In this document: piece by piece, positions 6,657 through 10,468 of the stretch
Position numbering within the stretch: position 1 is the stretch's first letter
Layout of the letters: each line of letters begins with the position of its first letter
Made by a program: the position numbers and the translations under genes
The notes under the pieces: model-generated
Seen by the model: the letters and a program-made list of their open reading frames with translations, nothing else
Told to the model about the DNA's origin: nothing
The model's database searches: none
DNA from: CAXMST01 sp035267205
Lineage (GTDB): Bacteria; Actinomycetota; Thermoleophilia; Solirubrobacterales; 70-9
DNA length: 10,468 bases
Assembly: GCA_035267205.1 (NCBI GenBank)
Contig: DATFLZ010000039.1
Coordinates: 1 to 10,468 of the forward strand
Direction of reading: 5' to 3'

Positions 6657-7484
6657 TCAGGCCGGCGGGCCGAGCAGGCGCTCCCGGAACAGCTCGAGCA
6701 CGTCGTCGAGCGCCTGGCGCGTCGGCTCTCCGGGCTCGTCGATCAGATGCTCGGTGAGCACCGAGTGCGGCGGCATGATCGAGTCCGGATTGGCGTCCTC
6801 ATCTTCGAGCTCAACCGCGACGAAAGCATCGCCGAGCTGCTCGCGAAGGAACTTGAATCGGCCCGACGGGACCAGCCTGTCGCCCTTGAACCGCATGCCG
6901 ATCACCTTGAGATCCTCGTGCGCACACCGATGCTTGACCCGCTCGAGCTCGTCGGGGCCGATGTCGATCGTGTTGGCCCGGCGCGGCGTGAGCGCGAGCG
7001 GCATCGACGGCTGGGACAGCACCGGGGCGAGGATCACCTCATCGGTGGCCATCGCCAGGGCGTAGCCCCCGGTGAAACACATCCCGACCGCCCCCACGCC
7101 GGGGCCGCCGCAACGCTCGTGCTCGCTACGGGCCAGCGCGCGCAGCCAGGTGACAATGGGGGAGCTCTTCCCCGTAGCCCAGACCGTGAACTCGCGGCTG
7201 GCGCAGCCGCCGACCATCGAGCGGCATGTGTAGCCGAGGGCCGAGGCGGTGCCGTGCGCCTTCGGGTCGGGGTCGCGGCCCGGCTCACCGAACAGGACGG
7301 GGAGCACGGCCGTACATCCGAGCCCGGCGACGCGCTCGGCGAACGCCATCACCTTGGGCGTGATCCCCGGCATCTCGGCGATCACGATCACCGCCGGGCC
7401 CTCGCCGAGACGGAAGATGTCGTGCGTGACGCCGTCGTGGGTGAAGGGCTCGCGCGGGATGCTCCCGAGGTCGAAGTCGCTCAC
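6657..7484 (-). CDS. Dienelactone hydrolase family protein
   Basis: A 275-aa cytosolic alpha/beta-hydrolase of the DLH family. Known members open dienelactones in chloroaromatic breakdown, but most homologues have unknown substrates. The Cys nucleophile elbow is GMCFTGG (Cys136). The expected acid Asp202 is in KGDRLVPSGRF, the base His240 is in PPHSVL, and Glu37 in AEMPG matches the glutamate that activates the cysteine in canonical DLH. There is no signal peptide. The GTG at 7484 lacks a ribosome site but is preceded by a TANNNT box, so the mRNA is probably leaderless. The next gene, an L,D-transpeptidase, follows after 25 nt. No other aromatic-degradation genes are nearby, so a chlorocatechol pathway role is not supported. 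Confidence 0.9.
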   Translation of the reverse strand: MSDFDLGSIPREPFTHDGVTHDIFRLGEGPAVIVIAEMPGITPKVMAFAERVAGLGCTAVLPVLFGEPGRDPDPKAHGTASALGYTCRSMVGGCASREFTVWATGKSSPIVTWLRALARSEHERCGGPGVGAVGMCFTGGYALAMATDEVILAPVLSQPSMPLALTPRRANTIDIGPDELERVKHRCAHEDLKVIGMRFKGDRLVPSGRFKFLREQLGDAFVAVELEDEDANPDSIMPPHSVLTEHLIDEPGEPTRQALDDVLELFRERLLGPPA

Positions 7485-7490
7485 ACCGGG

Positions 7491-7496
7491 AGCCTA
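7491..7496 (-). promoter_or_regulatory. -10 element of the DLH/L,D-transpeptidase unit, leaderless
   Basis: TAGGCT on the minus strand (7496-7491) ends 6 nt before the GTG at 7484, the usual distance to a transcription start. The inverted repeat at 7518-7562 starts just upstream, next to the expected -35 position, where no consensus hexamer is seen. Confidence 0.5.
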
Positions 7497-7517
7497 TCCC
7501 GGCGCCCGGGGAGGTGC

Positions 7518-7562
7518 CGAGCGGTCACTTTCGGCCGGTAGACGGGGGGAATTGACCGCTCG
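7518..7562. repeat. Ten-base inverted repeat upstream of the DLH gene
   Basis: CGAGCGGTCA (7518-7527) and TGACCGCTCG (7553-7562) are exact reverse complements with a 25-nt spacer. It lies between the DLH promoter and the tRNA-Ser 3' end (13 nt away). It could be a two-site operator for the DLH promoter, or a large-loop structure in the tRNA-Ser trailer. There is no T run after it. Confidence 0.45.
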
Positions 7563-7575
7563 TCCAAGCCTCAAG

Positions 7576-7664
7576 CGGAGAGGGAGGGATTCGAACCCTC
7601 GAGAGAGCTTGCGCCCCCTACTCGCTTAGCAGGCGAGTGCCTTCAGCCACTCGGCCACCTCTCC
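7576..7664 (-). tRNA. tRNA-Ser (anticodon GCT)
   Basis: An 89-nt class II tRNA reading from 7664 to 7576. Acceptor strands GGAGAGG (7664-7658) and CCTCTCC (7583-7577) pair perfectly, with discriminator G at 7576. The anticodon stem CTCGC/GCGAG encloses CTGCTAA, giving GCT at 7630-7628, which reads AGC and AGU. The long variable arm, typical of Ser tRNAs, and the T-arm GGTTCGAATCC are present. CCA is not encoded. Confidence 0.97.
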
Positions 7665-7706
7665 GGGTTGTCGGCGAACGACGCCGGGCGCCGGTCCGCT
7701 TCGGGC

Positions 7707-7712
7707 GATTCT
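7707..7712 (-). promoter_or_regulatory. Possible -10 box of tRNA-Ser
   Basis: TAGAAT on the minus strand (7712-7707) lies 42 nt before the tRNA 5' end and stands out as the most AT-rich patch of this spacer. No convincing -35 is seen. Confidence 0.35.
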
Positions 7713-7751
7713 AAGGGGGCATTGGCGCTCGGGGTGGACGCGGGGGTGTAC

Positions 7752-7757
7752 TACCCT
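7752..7757 (+). promoter_or_regulatory. -10 element for leaderless transcription of the PLP enzyme gene
   Basis: TACCCT (TANNNT) ends 9 nt before the GTG at 7767. There is no ribosome binding site in between. A TTGGCG at 7722-7727 is too far upstream (24-nt spacer) to be a standard -35. Confidence 0.45.
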
Positions 7758-7766
7758 CGCGCAGCC

Positions 7767-8972
7767 GTGGAACCGGACCGCCTCTATCAGCGCTACGAGT
7801 CGATCTTCGAGGGGATCGAGGCGCCGTTCGCGTTCGTCGACCTCGACGCGCTCGAGGCCAACGCCCGCGAGATGCTCGGGCGAGCATCCGGCAAGCCGAT
7901 CCGGATCGCCAGCAAGTCGGTTCGCTGCACGGAGGTGATCCGCAGGGTCGCCGCGCTCGACGGCGACTTTCAGGGCATCCTCTGCCTGACGCTCCCAGAG
8001 GCGCTGTTCCTCGAGGAGCAGGGCTTCCGGGACCTCGTCGTCGCCTACCCGACGACCAACCGCAAGGCGATCTCGCAGCTCGGCAACCTCGCAGCCCACG
8101 ACCACGAGGCGGCGCCGACGCTGATGGTCGACGATCCCGTCCAGCTCGACCTGATCGAGTCGGCCACCGGGATCGGCGAGGTCCGGGTCAAGGTCGCCAT
8201 CGACATCGACGTCGGCTGGCAGGCGCTCCGTGGATCGATCCAGATCGGGCCGAAGCGCTCACCGATCCGCACCGCGGGGCAGGCGCGCAAGCTCGCCGAG
8301 GAGATCGTCGCCCGGCCCGGACTCGAGCTGGACGGGCTGATGGCTTACGAGGGGCAGATCGCCGGGGTCGGCGACGATACGCCCGGGCAGGCCCTACGCA
8401 ACGCCGCGATCAAGCGGATCCAGAAACGGTCGCTGGCCGAGATCCGTGAGCGGCGCGCCGAGATCGTCGCGGCCGTCCGGGAGGTCGCGCCGCTGCGCTT
8501 CGTCAACGGTGGCGGCACCGGCAGCCTCGAGCTCACCGCCGCCGAGGACGCGATCACCGAGCTCGGCGCCGGCTCCGGCCTCTACGCGCCCGTGCTCTTC
8601 GACCACTACTCGCGCTTCACGCTGACGCCGGCGGCCGCGTTTGCGATCCCGGTCGTGCGCCGCCCCGCCCCGGGCGTGGTCACCGCCCTCGGTGGCGGGT
8701 ACGTGGCGTCGGGCGCGCCCGCGGACGACCGCCTCCCTGAGCCTTTCCTGCCCCCCGGCCTGAAGCTCGACTCCAACGAGGGCGCGGGCGAGGCGCAGAC
8801 GCCGCTGACCGGGGAGGCCGCGCTCCGCCTGCGGATCGGCCACCGCGTCTACATGCGCCACGCCAAGGCCGGCGAGCTCTGCGAGCGCTTCAACTCCCTG
8901 TATCTGATCGCCGGCGACGAGATCGTCACCGAGGCGGCGACCTATCGGGGCGAAGGCCACGCCTTCCTGTAA
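7767..8972 (+). CDS. PLP-dependent amino acid deaminase/aldolase-like enzyme (alanine racemase N-terminal fold)
   Basis: A 401-aa protein of the group related to D-threonine aldolase and D-serine dehydratase: an alanine-racemase-type PLP barrel followed by a C-terminal beta domain. Near the N-terminus APFAFVDLDALEANA leads to IRIASKSVRC, where Lys50 is the expected PLP Schiff-base residue. VNGGGTGSLE is the likely phosphate-binding glycine loop. In the C-terminal domain MRHAKAGELCERFN offers His365 and Cys372, a possible metal site by analogy with D-serine dehydratase, where a His and a Cys bind zinc, though here they are seven residues apart. The frame is open back to 7668, but that part overlaps the spacer; the GTG at 7767 follows a -10 box and starts right before the conserved region. 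VOC follows after 31 nt. The substrate is probably a D-amino or beta-hydroxy amino acid, unproven. Confidence 0.85.
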   Translation: MEPDRLYQRYESIFEGIEAPFAFVDLDALEANAREMLGRASGKPIRIASKSVRCTEVIRRVAALDGDFQGILCLTLPEALFLEEQGFRDLVVAYPTTNRKAISQLGNLAAHDHEAAPTLMVDDPVQLDLIESATGIGEVRVKVAIDIDVGWQALRGSIQIGPKRSPIRTAGQARKLAEEIVARPGLELDGLMAYEGQIAGVGDDTPGQALRNAAIKRIQKRSLAEIRERRAEIVAAVREVAPLRFVNGGGTGSLELTAAEDAITELGAGSGLYAPVLFDHYSRFTLTPAAAFAIPVVRRPAPGVVTALGGGYVASGAPADDRLPEPFLPPGLKLDSNEGAGEAQTPLTGEAALRLRIGHRVYMRHAKAGELCERFNSLYLIAGDEIVTEAATYRGEGHAFL

Positions 8973-9003
8973 GCAGCAACCGACCAGCAACAAGGAGACG
9001 AAG

Positions 9004-9357
9004 ATGATCAGCAAGCTCGATTTCGTCGGCATCCCGTCTCAGGACGCCGACCGGGCCCGCAAGTTCTACGTCGAGACCCTCGGGCTACGGCCCGACGAGG
9101 AGGCCGAGTACGAGGTCTGGGCCGGGGGCACCTGCCTGGCGATCTGGGAGCCGGCCAAGGCAGGGATGGAGTTCGCGCCCCAGCGGAATGCCCACCCGGC
9201 GCTGCACGTCGACGACGTCGCAGCGGCCCGGTCCGAGCTCGAGTCCAAGGGCGTCGAGTTCTTCGGCGACATCATGGACTCGGGCGTCTGCCACATGGCC
9301 TTCTTCCGGGACCCCGACGGCAACGACCTGATGCTCCACAGCCGCTACGCGGACTGA
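9004..9357 (+). CDS. Small VOC-superfamily (glyoxalase/bleomycin-resistance-like) protein
   Basis: A 117-aa single VOC module with two beta-alpha-beta-beta-beta halves: KLDFVGIPSQDADRARKFYV and LGLRP in the first, HPALHVDDVAAARSELESKG and FFRDPDGNDLMLHSR in the second. VOC proteins are dimers that either bind a metal and catalyse, or simply bind a ligand such as bleomycin. The first-strand metal His is replaced by Phe7, and the Glu normally three residues after DPDGN is Met110; only His68 remains. A metal-free binding role is therefore more likely than glyoxalase activity. A strong AAGGAG (8992-8997) lies 6 nt before the ATG. The 31-nt gap to the preceding gene suggests one transcript. The stop codon lies in the left arm of a long hairpin. 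Confidence 0.88.
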   Translation: MISKLDFVGIPSQDADRARKFYVETLGLRPDEEAEYEVWAGGTCLAIWEPAKAGMEFAPQRNAHPALHVDDVAAARSELESKGVEFFGDIMDSGVCHMAFFRDPDGNDLMLHSRYAD

Positions 9358-9408
9358 CACCGGCGCACTCGGCCCCGGACCCGATTAGCCCGGGGTCGAG
9401 TCGGTGTC
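9356..9408 (+). other. Long imperfect hairpin between VOC and ABC genes
   Basis: Pairing arms are GACACCG (9356-9362) with CGGTGTC (9402-9408), ACTCG (9367-9371) with CGAGT (9397-9401), a G-T wobble (9372/9396), and CCCCGG (9373-9378) with CCGGGG (9390-9395). This gives 19 pairs with one 4-nt bulge (9363-9366) and an 11-nt loop. It covers the last two bases of the VOC stop codon and ends about 20 nt before the drrA-like ATG. No T run follows on the plus strand, so it may be a U-less terminator, an attenuator or an mRNA stabiliser. Confidence 0.6.
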
Positions 9409-9428
9409 TCAGCTACAAAAAGGAACGC

Positions 9429-10429
<1,001 letters not shown>

Positions 10430-10433
<4 letters not shown>

Positions 10434-10468
10434 GCGATCGGACCGAGCCCACCGACTCCCGCGCCGAC
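10430..10468 (+). CDS. Start of the partner ABC-2 permease gene (truncated by window edge)
   Basis: The ATG at 10430 overlaps the ATPase stop (ATGA) and opens 13 codons, MSDRTEPTDSRAD, up to the window end. Such a hydrophilic N-terminal tail is usual for DrrB-type ABC-2 permeases, and the position directly after a DrrA-type ATPase makes that the expected product. No membrane segment is visible yet, so the call rests on context. Confidence 0.6.

Noticed and set aside
7626..8105. Minus-strand 159-aa frame ending in VAEWLKALAC
   Set aside because: Its end is tRNA-Ser read as protein and the rest is antisense to the PLP enzyme gene.
9356..9408. Calling the long hairpin a classical intrinsic terminator
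   Set aside because: No T run follows it on the plus strand, and the A run at 9417-9421 would serve neither strand as a terminator tail.

Overview
The window looks like chromosomal DNA from a high-GC actinobacterium. It has dense GC-rich coding, GTG starts, TANNNT -10 elements set directly in front of start codons, a wax-ester/triacylglycerol synthase (WS/DGAT), an actinobacterial-type cytochrome P450 and a DrrA-type exporter. A thermoleophilian relative (Solirubrobacter/Conexibacter-like) is my guess; no phylogenetic marker is present to prove it.

Left edge (1-463, minus strand): the first 58 codons of a type I restriction subunit (HsdR) run off the left edge. Its upstream DNA and a hairpin terminator follow, then an intact tRNA-Arg(ACG) whose 3' end points at hsdR. 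This stretch is about 58% GC, visibly poorer than the rest, which suggests the edge of a transferred island beside a tRNA gene. The other end is outside the window.

Central part (464-7484): a membrane GT39/PMT-like glycosyltransferase (minus) is divergent from a cytochrome P450 (plus). They share a 108-nt spacer with a perfect 8-6-8 inverted repeat, a good repressor-operator candidate. Next come a small DUF2007-like protein, a convergent HD-domain hydrolase, the WS/DGAT gene, and a minus-strand pair made of a dienelactone-hydrolase family protein followed by a membrane-anchored L,D-transpeptidase.

Right part (7485-10468): tRNA-Ser(GCT) on the minus strand, then a plus-strand run. It holds a PLP-dependent alanine-racemase-fold enzyme (amino acid deaminase/aldolase type), a small VOC protein without canonical metal ligands, a long mRNA hairpin, a DrrA-type ABC ATPase, and the first 13 codons of its presumed permease, joined by an ATGA overlap.

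The genes do not form one obvious pathway. Lipid storage (WS/DGAT), oxidation/hydrolysis (P450, DLH), envelope work (glycosyltransferase, L,D-transpeptidase) and export (DrrA) sit side by side. The least ordinary signals are the truncated R-M gene beside tRNA-Arg, the palindromic divergent promoter, the repeated leaderless start architecture, and the hairpin over the VOC stop codon. I see no clearly new multi-gene system.
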